Of a stretch of DNA of 64,000 bases, positions 45,207 through 54,500 are shown piece by piece. Both the position numbers and the translations under genes were made by a program. The DNA comes from Pseudomonas fildesensis (GTDB taxonomy: Bacteria; Pseudomonadota; Gammaproteobacteria; Pseudomonadales; Pseudomonadaceae): positions 124,001-188,000 of the forward strand of contig NZ_LFMW01000009.1 of the NCBI RefSeq assembly GCF_001050345.1, in the 5' to 3' direction. The notes below the pieces were generated by a model. It worked only from the letters and a program-made list of their open reading frames with translations. It did not search any database and was not told the DNA's origin. The first letter of the stretch is position 1; each line of letters starts with the position of its first letter.

Positions 45207-45665
45207 TCACCAGACCTCATGAGTCTCAGCTCTGTAATTCTTTTCAATACGCTCAACAAGCAATGGCGCACTGATAATCCCTTCTGTCGGATACTCCAGC
45301 TCATTAGGCCTAAATTCTCTTTCAAGTCGAAATGACTCTTTACCATCCCACAGCCAAAGGGAACCACCCGGTCCACCATTCCTGGAGCGAAATGTAGGAA
45401 ATACTTGTAGCCTTTCGGGCACCGGAACATTTTTCACAACTGATAGGAGGCCTTGATTTACCGCACTTTGAACAACAAAGAACGCAGAAAATTGTGGTTC
45501 TCCCTCAACCACCGCTGAAAAATCTATTGGTTGTTCATTATGAAATCCGGGGAAAACACGAATTAAAAAACCGAACTCCGGGTGCTTATGAGTAACTTGC
45601 GCATATGCGACACCTTGCGAGGTCAGCACCTGCAAAATGTCGCCCAGCTTTACTTTCTTAGCCAT
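45207..45665 (-). CDS. Imm26-family immunity protein
   Basis: 152 residues. MAKKVKLGDILQVLTSQGVAYAQVTHKHPEFGFLIRVFPGF and later LWLWDGKESFRLE, APLLVERIEKNY match the Imm26 family as I know it. Imm26 proteins protect against GIY-YIG (URI) nuclease toxins, and the gene starts at the base after the stop of exactly such a toxin. It is an acting pair member, last before the hairpin cluster. Confidence 0.85.
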   Translation of the reverse strand: MAKKVKLGDILQVLTSQGVAYAQVTHKHPEFGFLIRVFPGFHNEQPIDFSAVVEGEPQFSAFFVVQSAVNQGLLSVVKNVPVPERLQVFPTFRSRNGGPGGSLWLWDGKESFRLEREFRPNELEYPTEGIISAPLLVERIEKNYRAETHEVW

Positions 45666-46025
45666 TTAAAATCCTTCATATCCAGCTTTTTTCAGCAGCT
45701 CAGCACCGCGAATCAAACCCTGTTCATACTTGGTCGGGTTTTTGACAGACGATATGGAGTTGATTTTATTGATTAACGTGCCGCCATCTTTACCAAGACC
45801 ATGGTAATCGATCAGTGTCTGCTCAACTGCCCGAGCGTCAGTACGAGAAATATTGTCAAGCCCTCTGATTTTTGAAACCACTATACCTTTTTGTCTGAGG
45901 TGAGCTTGACCACGCTTAACTATGTCGTCGGTTATTCCAACATAACGAGTCACGCCATCAACAACGCAGTTATAAACGCAGGTCTTTCCGCCTATAGAGG
46001 CAACCTCACCTGCGCCTTTTGCACC
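45666..46025 (-). CDS. Orphan CdiA-CT toxin module: GIY-YIG (URI) nuclease
   Basis: Starts at junction GGTGCAAAAGG (46025): GAKGAGEVASIGGKTCVYNCVVDG, then TRYVGITDDIVKRGQAHL. VYNCV and YVGIT with the following Arg are the GIY-YIG core (Y...YVG..R), and Glu in DARAVEQTLI would be the metal ligand. A start at 45953 would give only 95 residues and lose the first strand, so the module is meant to be read as part of a longer CdiA. The partner immunity gene is Imm26. Confidence 0.82.
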   Translation of the reverse strand, partial: GAKGAGEVASIGGKTCVYNCVVDGVTRYVGITDDIVKRGQAHLRQKGIVVSKIRGLDNISRTDARAVEQTLIDYHGLGKDGGTLINKINSISSVKNPTKYEQGLIRGAELLKKAGYEGF

Positions 46026-46027
46026 AT

Positions 46028-46258
46028 CTACATAGCTTTAATCTCTGCAATCAGAGCCAAAAGCTCAGACTCAGTCAACTCAAACTCCTCACCTTCCTCC
46101 ATTGCCATCAATGTGAGGAGTGTTCGATCCATGGGAGCAGTGATTTCTAAGCCATGGTTTTGATAGATTTCAAATGCCACTTTAGAAATCCTAAAGACAT
46201 CGAAACCATTAACCAGTGCTTTTTCTAAATCCATAGCGAGATCGACTTGTGAGTACAT
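46028..46258 (-). CDS. Probable immunity protein
   Basis: About 76 residues from ATG 46258, which shares a base with the toxin stop (TAATG). It is acidic and helical, with FRISKVAFEIYQNHGLEITAPMDRTLLTLMAMEEGEEFELTESELLALIAEI. Not recognised as a named family. It belongs to the toxin module at 46258-46617. Confidence 0.65.
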   Translation of the reverse strand: MYSQVDLAMDLEKALVNGFDVFRISKVAFEIYQNHGLEITAPMDRTLLTLMAMEEGEEFELTESELLALIAEIKAM

Positions 46259-46617
46259 TATTCCCAACTCTTCAATTCTGCACCTGTAGGAGGATAATGT
46301 TGTGCACTAACTGGCTGCCCATTAATGCTTTTAGGGTGAACCCGTATGACACTCCCTGAATGATCATAGCTTTCCATCCACTGTCTAGTGGAGCCAGTCG
46401 TAGGATTGTACTCCGTAGCAAAGGGAGCACCACGAGTAGCCCCCTCAGTTCGAGCAGGAACTTCCTGTGTGTAATAACGAATTCGTCCATCCGGAAGTGT
46501 TTTTGTAACCGCCGCTGTCTCTTGTGCTTTCTGTAGGCCTGAAAGCTTCGCCCTCAAAGCAGCTTGGGCATTAACACTTGCGGCTCCACTTGAGATTACT
46601 GCGGTTTCTTTTGGACC
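46258..46617 (-). CDS. Orphan CdiA-CT toxin module, unassigned type
   Basis: Starts at the variant junction GGTCCAAAAG (G-P-K, 46617), without a start codon. The toxin reads KTLPDGRIRYYTQEVPARTEG, then FATEYNPTTGSTRQWMESYDHSGSVIRVHPKSING and HYPPTG. This pattern is common at the tips of Rhs and CdiA proteins, but I cannot name its activity. An internal start at 46557 would give 99 residues. Confidence 0.62.
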   Translation of the reverse strand, partial: GPKETAVISSGAASVNAQAALRAKLSGLQKAQETAAVTKTLPDGRIRYYTQEVPARTEGATRGAPFATEYNPTTGSTRQWMESYDHSGSVIRVHPKSINGQPVSAQHYPPTGAELKSWE

Positions 46618-46901
46618 TAATCAGTATTTATGCCTACTTTAAATTTACACCACATTGGAAACTCGCCAGAAAACACAAAAAAATCATCAACGTATTGCAA
46701 GCCTACCGCCTCTAAGCGCCGAGTAAGTTCATCCGTCGCCTCTCCTCCAAAACAGGGCCCAAAGGAAATCAAATCAGCACTCATATCAAGTGGCGCATCA
46801 AACTCAAGCACCGCTGACAGCCTATCAATATCTATAAATTTAGATAACAACGCTTGCCGACGAATAACGATTCCACATTCAACAATATTAATAAAATTCA
46901 T
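46617..46901 (-). CDS. Probable immunity protein
   Basis: 94 residues. The ATG overlaps the toxin stop by 4 bases. The protein has a compact alpha/beta look (MNFINIVECGIVIRRQALLS, then YVDDFFVFSGEFPMWCKFKVG). Its stop codon TAG supplies the first G of the next cassette's junction motif, so cassettes are packed without a gap. Family unknown. Confidence 0.65.
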   Translation of the reverse strand: MNFINIVECGIVIRRQALLSKFIDIDRLSAVLEFDAPLDMSADLISFGPCFGGEATDELTRRLEAVGLQYVDDFFVFSGEFPMWCKFKVGINTD

Positions 46902-47320
46902 GGTTTCACCCCTGGAATTTTTATGCCATCAGGCACATTAATCTTAACGTTATAAATAGGTGAACTCTGATTTGGCTGAAAAATTTGCCCCCACTCCGGC
47001 TTCCCACCCTGACTGATAGCCTTTTCTGGAACGGCAAAGTCTATACGAATAGGACCTGTCCCGCCTGGCTTAGCCGCACCCGGAGTTGTTACGTAAACAC
47101 GTCCACCAGCTCCGACGCCATTGGGAATAGCCGTCCCTCCATTTTGCATCCACTGAGAAACCTCTTCAGGGGAGACCCAGCGAGATACTGGTGTATATCC
47201 AGGGGGTAATGGTCCTTCTGCGGCACCCGGATCACGGGGCGTCATAACTCTGTAATTTGACCCGAGATCACTAATTAGTGGCGCTGGCTGAGGTGAACTA
47301 GGAAGTGCTGCTTTTGCACC
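46898..47320 (-). CDS. Orphan CdiA-CT toxin module, possibly TreTu/ADP-ribosyltransferase-like
   Basis: Junction GGTGCAAAAGC at 47320, then GAKAALPSSPQPAPLIS. The toxin has YRVMTPRDPG, YTPVSRWVSPEEVSQWMQNGGTAI, GRVYVTTPGAAKPGG and IRIDFAVPEKAIS. The R-WVSPEE and YVT elements recall TreTu-type toxins, but this is uncertain. An internal start at 47245 would give 115 residues. Its immunity gene overlaps its stop. Confidence 0.55.
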   Translation of the reverse strand, partial: GAKAALPSSPQPAPLISDLGSNYRVMTPRDPGAAEGPLPPGYTPVSRWVSPEEVSQWMQNGGTAIPNGVGAGGRVYVTTPGAAKPGGTGPIRIDFAVPEKAISQGGKPEWGQIFQPNQSSPIYNVKINVPDGIKIPGVKP

Positions 47321-47347
47321 AACTAGTCAGACGATATTTAGTGAAAC

Positions 47348-47752
47348 TTACGCCATGATATCCACAGACACATTTCCTGAACGAGCAAACTCGATAAAAA
47401 TAGCACAAACAATTTCCACATCATGTGTGACGGCTCTAGCAGGATACATCTCCCCTAAAATGCTGACGAGTTCGTTTTTTGAGTTGAGATCAGTCATAGT
47501 TCTGACGACATGCTCACCATCTTTATCATACTCGCTAAGCATCAGTAAAAAATTTTCACTTTCAACATAAAGCGCCAATTCATAGGGGCGACCTTCAGAT
47601 TCAGACTCGCACCGCATCTTGATAACGCCGGAGCCTTTACCAATGGAAGTCAATACCCCTCGAACATCCAATTCTTCGGGATCCATGATAGCTTCTAACT
47701 GATGGCGATATCCATCAGCGTCAACAATATAGCCGCCAAAAACCATACTCAT
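47348..47752 (-). CDS. Probable immunity protein of the deaminase-like toxin
   Basis: 134 residues, acidic, alpha/beta (MSMVFGGYIVDADGYRHQLEAIMDPEELDVRGVLTSIGKGSGVIKMR, then YELALYVESENFLLMLSEYD). Its ATG overlaps the deaminase stop by 4 bases. It resembles Imm1-type proteins in length and in the strand with YxLxLYVE, but this is only by eye. Confidence 0.65.
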   Translation of the reverse strand: MSMVFGGYIVDADGYRHQLEAIMDPEELDVRGVLTSIGKGSGVIKMRCESESEGRPYELALYVESENFLLMLSEYDKDGEHVVRTMTDLNSKNELVSILGEMYPARAVTHDVEIVCAIFIEFARSGNVSVDIMA

Positions 47753-48177
47753 GGCACCTCCTTAATCGACCGCATTCCCGGCACCCAATTATATTTTTTT
47801 GGTAATCCAGTTACGTCGTCTATCGCTTGAATAGTCAAAGAACTCAATCCGGATTTTTCCGCAGCGGCTGCTATATCACCTTTGCAAAATCCACATACAT
47901 CTTTACCTGCAACGCTCATAGCCATATCAGCACCTTGAGTCTTGCCAGCATTATATGCCTGCTGTATGACGCCAATTTCTGCATGAGCGTCAGCCATATT
48001 TCCATTCGGCAAACATTTTCCTGTTGCTTCAGTTTTGGCCGTTACTCGATCAGCTATCAGAGTTGCCTCATCTGGATTTGCCTGAGCTACTGGACGAGCT
48101 GTTTGGTTTACATCAGTAAATGCCGCATCTCCAATTTTTCCCTCTGCGGTGACAACCGGAGAAATACCTTTTGCACC
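47749..48177 (-). CDS. Orphan CdiA-CT toxin module: cytidine-deaminase-like
   Basis: Junction GGTGCAAAAGG at 48177, then GAKGISPVVTAEGKIGDAAF. The toxin has MADAHAEIGVIQQAYNAGKTQG and GKDVCGFCKGDIAAAAEKSGL. HAE supplies a zinc ligand and the proton-shuttling Glu, and C-G-F-C the other two zinc ligands, as in polymorphic-toxin deaminases that edit nucleic-acid bases. It has no start codon of its own; a start at 48012 gives 87 residues. The preceding immunity gene shares one base with it. Confidence 0.75.
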   Translation of the reverse strand, partial: GAKGISPVVTAEGKIGDAAFTDVNQTARPVAQANPDEATLIADRVTAKTEATGKCLPNGNMADAHAEIGVIQQAYNAGKTQGADMAMSVAGKDVCGFCKGDIAAAAEKSGLSSLTIQAIDDVTGLPKKYNWVPGMRSIKEVP

Positions 48178-48566
48178 TACAAGTAATCTAGCCAGTCACC
48201 GGACTTAACATTCTGTCTCTTCTTGAGGAAATCCTCGTACCGAGCTTTATGTTTTTCAACAGCACCCTCAACATCTATAGAAATAAAACCACGCCCTCTC
48301 TCCTCTACAGATAAAGCTGTTGGCTTAATCTTCATCGGCGAAAGCTCTATCAAGACCCCTGAAACCTTAGACTTATGAAATATAAAGCTCTTTCCTCCGG
48401 CCAAGGGAAGGATTTCATCCATCACAGAAAACATTATTTCAGGGTTAGACATCTCAATTTTTTCACCATCTTCATAACTTTCTGAATAGTTCTCTGGGAT
48501 GAGGAAAAGCTTATAATCAATAATAACCAGCCAGCCATCTAGCTCAACAATATCGCCGATATTCAT
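48177..48566 (-). CDS. cdiI: Immunity protein (CdiI) of the main CdiA
   Basis: About 129 residues from ATG 48566 (AGGGA 7 bases upstream); a GTG at 48572 overlaps the cdiA stop. The sequence MNIGDIVELDGWLVIIDYKLFLIPENYSES, then SVMDEILPLAGGKSFIFHKS, suggests a beta-barrel-like fold with acidic surface. It directly follows cdiA, so it should neutralise the C39-like tip. Family not recognised. Confidence 0.72.
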   Translation of the reverse strand: MNIGDIVELDGWLVIIDYKLFLIPENYSESYEDGEKIEMSNPEIMFSVMDEILPLAGGKSFIFHKSKVSGVLIELSPMKIKPTALSVEERGRGFISIDVEGAVEKHKARYEDFLKKRQNVKSGDWLDYL

Positions 48567-48568
48567 TA

Positions 48569-51500
48569 TCACTTCCCTATCACAATGGCATTAACGCCTG
48601 TTGACATTGCGCCATCTAACAACCCTTGCTGAACACCTCTTGGCCCGACATACGGGTCTCGTGTCATATAGTAACTTACGCCATCAATAGACTTAACACC
48701 ATCAACAATAATGAAGTGTTTTCCTTGGCCAGCGGGAACCTGAACGATAACACTCGCTCCTTCTTGCAGTGCTTTGTTTAACTGCTCAGGTAGCATTGTA
48801 GTGTTTACAGTATTTTTAACTCCCGCCTTAGATATCACATCTGATAATTCCAGAGTGTTAACGCCGGTCGGCCTGACCCCGTTTACAAAGCTTCCAATTG
48901 CATTGTCAAGGCTAATAGCCGCACCCGTTTTGTCAGTAATTGTCATTGCTGCGCAGGCTGGTCCGCATACAGGGGCGTCACCTTGTAAAACAACCGAGCC
49001 CTTTGGTTCATATGGGATTGTTTTAGGCGCAACAACAATACCGCCTGCGCCATCAACAGAAGCACCTGCTGTCGCTTTTGCACCTGTGCTCTCAGGTATT
49101 TTTGGTAAATCTGAAACAACCCTAGTCGTCGACGACTCCAACTGGGCAACAGTTTCACTGACCTTCACACTATCCTTCAACCCCATTTTGCCAAGGGTTT
49201 TACTGGAAACCTCGATACCAATCCTAGCCAGTGCAGCGCCGCCCTTAGCCAGCCCGCCTGCATCCACTGCAACACCCGCGACTGTATGCAGGAGTAACCC
49301 TACGTCACGTCCAAGCTGAAGGGCTTGGTCAGTTCCCCCATATTCCAGGGCATAATTGATTCGAGCAATTGAGGCTTCCAGGCTTTTAACGCCTTCCTCT
49401 CCGAGCTGTTTGCGGACCTCGGGATTCTTAACGAGCTCAGTGATGCCATTCAGACTGTCCACTGGATGGGCCAGGAAAGTCGCCATTCCCGAAAGGTCTT
49501 TCCACCCGCCCTCTTGGAGGCCTAAGACAAAACCGACTTGACTTCCAAGATCCTGTGCAGAATCGATCCCACCCCATTTTCTATAAACGGCGAGTTTCTC
49601 TATCAGGTTCGGCGCCGCATCCAGTTCCTTCTGCTTTTGTACTTCTTGCTGAGTCGCCAACCAATTGTTATCAACATTCGCAGTCGCCGCATTGGTAGCG
49701 GTCGCCACGCCATTGGGGTCCGTGACTGCCGCAATCCCTGTCACCAAACTGGTGATGATGTTGCGCTTAGCCTCTCTTTCTTCACCGGTTTCATCGGGGT
49801 TGGCGTCATCGAACAACCCTGCCAATACGCTTGCAGCCGAAGCCCCCACAGCACCTGAGGAACAACTCTGGTTACTGGCTGCAGCCCCCGCACACCCTAC
49901 GATGGCATGGAGTGCCGCGTGTTCCGGACTGCCCTCCTTGAGTCCTTGCACTACCAGCTTGCCGATGTAGTCAGAGCCCTGTTGCTGGACGTAATTGACC
50001 ACCATGTTTTGGGCAAACTGGCTGGTGCCACCCGTTACATTACCCGAAGCACCAGCGACCAATGCTGTCGCGATCTGGCGATAAGTGCCGCCTGCGCCCC
50101 AATCATTGGCTATGGATTTGGCTTCCTGGTTTAGCTCCAGATACTTGTCACGGTGCTTCTGACTTGCTTCAGGACTGAGATCCGGATTGGTGGAGGCGAT
50201 TTGCTCTTTCTCGGCCAACGCTTTCTTGGCATCCACCTCACGAGCCCGCGACTCCAGGTAAACCGACACGTTCTGTACGAACTTGCCAGTGATGTCGAAA
50301 CCGGCCTGGATCTCATCGACGTTGAAGATCGGTTTGAGCTTGTTGCTGCCGTCCCGATCACTGGACACGTCGGTGTTGATCGCCGCGACTGCCTGTTCGG
50401 AGGTTTCTCCGGTCAGTGCCTGCTGCTTGCTGCTATCGGTGATTTTTACGTCCGCGCCGCTGATGCCACTGCGGGTTTTGCTGCTGGAGTCATCGCCCGC
50501 ATACAGCGCGATTGGCGCAGACACGCTGACACCTTTATCGCTTGCAATCACAGGCCCCGGTTTGGTTGCGTCTGCGTTGCCTTTCGAGTCCCGACCGATC
50601 TTCCCACCGTAACCGCCGCTGAGGTTGATGCTGGTGGCGTCATACTCGGCTTTATTCTTGATGTCAGAACTGGTGAGACTCCCAGTCGTCAGGGTATTGC
50701 GCCCGTCCGCTACAGCTTTGTCCGTACTGGCGATGACGGCGCCTTTCAGATCGGTATTGCCTTTTACATTGACTTGGAAGCCGCCGTCCCCAGCCTTGAT
50801 CCCGGACTGTTCGCTGACACTCGCATAGTCACTTTGCATCTTCTGCTGGCTGATCCCACCACTGATGCTGCTCATGCCATAGCAGAACGGCGGGATACAA
50901 AGGCTGACGCCAACATTGGCGCTTTGTTGTTTGGAGGTGTAGGTACCGGTGTCCTGCAGGCTGGCGATATTGAGATCCCCACCCACATTCGCTTGTACCT
51001 GACGCCCAGAGACAACCGCTCCTTTGAGGTTTGTATCGCCTCCACTTTCAAGCAGTGCAATGTTACCGGCCTTAATCACACTGTTTGTCTGTGTGACATC
51101 TTCGCCGCTGGCCTTACCCCGTCCCTTGTTAGCAGCAAGATCCAAAGTAAACCCACTGCTTTCACCGAAACCAAATCCGATTCCTGCGCTCCAGCCGCTA
51201 TTGCCGCTGGTATTTTTCTGACTGGACGTATTTTGCGCGGCCAGGAGACTGATCGCGCCATCAGCCTTGAGGTTGGCATTCTGGCCTGCCTCGATACGGC
51301 TGCCGAGGACGTTAATGTTGCTGTTCGCCCCGTCGCCTTTAGCGCTGATATTGACGTCACCGCCGGCAACTACGCTGCTACCAACCACGTTACGACCCGA
51401 TTGACTCCCTTCCCGATGACTGCGGCTGTCACTGAGATTGATGCTGATCTTCACCCCGGCAGTTGGGGTTTGAAGCATCGACTGGCCCGCCTCCACGGCC

Positions 51501-54500
51501 TGATTGGCACTCATGGCAACATTAACGGCAGCCAGAGCGAGCATGCGGCCATCATTGGTGTCCTGGGCGGCTTTACCCATGTCCTGAATGCCACGCAAGG
51601 CTTCCAGCAAAGGCACTGTGACTGTTCCGCCTATCGCGGTTCGGCTGTTGCTTGCCGTATTACTGGTTTTAAGCGTGTCGAAGCCCGCATTGATGCCGAC
51701 TCGTTTGGCGAGAATATCGATATCGCCTTTGGGTGCAACAACCTGACTGGCGACTTGGTTGTAATGTTCACCCGCCCTTAGCTGGACATCACCACCCAAG
51801 GAAGCCACCTGGCTACCGGACTGTCGAGTGGTGTCATTTTTATCGGATTCTTTTTGCTTGACGATACCCGTCGCCCCTTGCCACCAGGAGCCGATCTCGC
51901 CGACCTTCTTGCTGCTGGAGCGAGCAGTGGCACTGTTGGTATTTTCTGCACTCACAATCTCAAGATCGCGACCCGCATTGATCTTGAGATCTGCATCTGT
52001 AACCAGTGTGCTACCGCGAATGACGGCATCGCGGCCACTTTTGATATCAAGCGTTCCTGCGCTGATATCACTGCCCACGCTCTCGCTGGAACCCTGCCGT
52101 CCATCTTGGGCTTTCTGCGTGGCTGAAAGCAGGCCGTTGAACGTCATTCCAACCTTGCTGGACTGTTTGGATTGGCTCGATGCCTGATGCTGCTCGGCAG
52201 TCCCGATTACAACATCGTTGCCTGCCACGACTCTCGCCGCCTCTTGGGCCTTGATGGAGGAAGCCGTCATAACAATGTCGTTACCAGCCTTCAGGTCAAC
52301 GCTTTGAGCCACAAGATCTGTGCCGGTAAAACTGGTCTGACTGTTAGAGCTGCTGCTGGACTTGCTGGACAAAAATCCTTTTTTCGATTTTGCACTGGCT
52401 TGGCTGGAGAAGTTTTCAGCAGCATCAAGATTGATGTCATGCCCGGCGCTGGCCAGCAATGCGCCCGCAGTGGCCAATTTTGCACCCTCGGCGTTGATAT
52501 CCTGCGAGGCGGAGATAACCAGTTTTTTCCCGGCTTCAATCGTCGAGCTGACGGCTAGATCGCTCTCGCTTTCCGTCATCTTCGAACTCTTTTTACCCCA
52601 CGATCCCTTCTTGGTCTTTGAGTAGTACGAGTAATCTGCGTTTTCAGATGTCGCAAGGTTGAGATCGTTGCCTGCGAACAAATAGGCCTCGTTGCCTGCG
52701 GCTACCCGGCTTGCTACAACGCCCAAATCCTGCCCGGCACTCAACGTCGCATCGCCACCGGCCTTGATCACGCTGGACACTTGCTGCACGTGGTCTTCGA
52801 TGCTTTTGACCTTTTTCGTGTTGGCCGTGGAGTGCTGCTCGTTGGCTGCCGCGATGGCGTTGAGGTCGCGGGTGGCAATCAGGTTGATGTCGCGCTTGGC
52901 TTCGACCTGGCTGGCGATGGCGCTGATGTCGCGCCCGGCGACCACATGCAGGTCGCGGCCAGCGTCGACCACGGAGCCTTGCTGGGCGATGGTGGTGAAG
53001 CTGGAACGGTTGCCGATGGCGCCGCTGTCGAGGGTTTTTGAAGCGGTGATGTTGACGTCGCCCACGGCTTTGACCGTGGTGTCGGCGCCGCTCTTGAGCA
53101 CACCGCCGACGTTGTTGACGTTGCCGCCAGCCTGCATGGCCAAATCGCTGGCCGATTCGATGCGCGCGGCGCTGTCGACGAAGTCGCTGCGTTCGGTGCG
53201 GTAGTTGCTGGCGCTTTCGTGGGTGGTGACGCTGCGTTCGTTGAGCAGGTCGGCGCCAGCGGCGAGGTTGACGTTACCCCCGCTGATCACACCGCCTGCG
53301 CGGTTGGTCAGGTTGTTGCCGCTGAGCAGGTCGAGGCGACCACCGGCTTCCATCAACCCACTGTTGGTGAGGCTGCCGCCGACGTTCGCCAGCAGGCTGC
53401 CGGTGGCGCGCAAGGTGCCGGCGTTGTTGAGGTTGCTGCCGGTGATCAGGTTGACGTCAGTGCCGGAAATCAACGCGCCGTTGGGCGCCAGGCGGTTGCT
53501 GGCCTGGGCGAGGTACAGCACCGGCACCAGCACTTGTTGCCCGGCGACGGTGGTGCTTTCCAGCCACACGATGTCGTGGGTCAGGGCCGCGACCTGTTCG
53601 GCGGTGAGGCTTACGCCCACCGACAGGTTAAGCGCGGTTTTGCTGCCGATGGCGTTGTCCATCAGGTGCTTGAACAGGTCGGCGTCGCTGGTCTGGCCGT
53701 CGATGAAACGCTGGCCGGTACGGGCGAGTACGGCTTGCTGGATCAGGCGCTGTTCGTAGAAACCATCGCCCAGGCGCTTTTGCGCGGTGTCGGGGTCATA
53801 GCCGAGCTTGGTCAGCATGTAGTCCGAGCCCAGGAACTGACGCATATCCGTGAACAGCGGGTTGGTTTCGATCAGGTACTTATGCGGGTTGGCTGCGAAC
53901 TGGCTGGTGGGCAGGCCTTTGGCGCCATCGCTGTCGTTGAGGTGGAACAGGCCGTTCTGGCCGGTGGACAGGTCGAAGCCGGGCAGGCCCAGTGGGTTGA
54001 CCTGTTGCTGGGCGAGGTCGGGCGGCAGTTGGGCGTTGAGGCTGACCTCGGTCGAGAAGCCCGGCGCGTTGGTGTTGGCGCCGCTGCCGACGTAGGTGTA
54101 GCCACCTTGCACGACGTTGTTGTCGATGCCGGCCTGGGCCTTCACGTCCACCGCGCCACCGGCCTGGATGACGGCGGCGTAGCTCTGGTCGGGCACCTTC
54201 AGTTGGGTGGTTTTGCGCAGGTCGGTCTTTTCGCTCTCCATTTTGCCGATGAACGCGGCCATGGCGGCTTCAACACCGTCCATGTTGTTGCTCGCCGAAT
54301 AGCGCTGGGTGAAGGCCGCCGCCTCGCGGTACCAGCCCCCCGGCTTACGCTCGCGCTCGGAAGTGAAGATGCGGTCGTATTGGGTGTCGTGGGCCACCAG
54401 GCCGACGTTGGTCAGTTGGTCGACGCGCACGGTCATGGCGCCACCGGCAGCGATGCTACTGCTGCTGTTGAGCAAGGTGCCGCCGGTGAGCAGCATGTTG

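Noticed and set aside
50153..51781. 542-codon plus-strand frame opposite cdiA
   Set aside because: Antisense shadow of the haemagglutinin repeats; no ribosome site and no recognisable fold.
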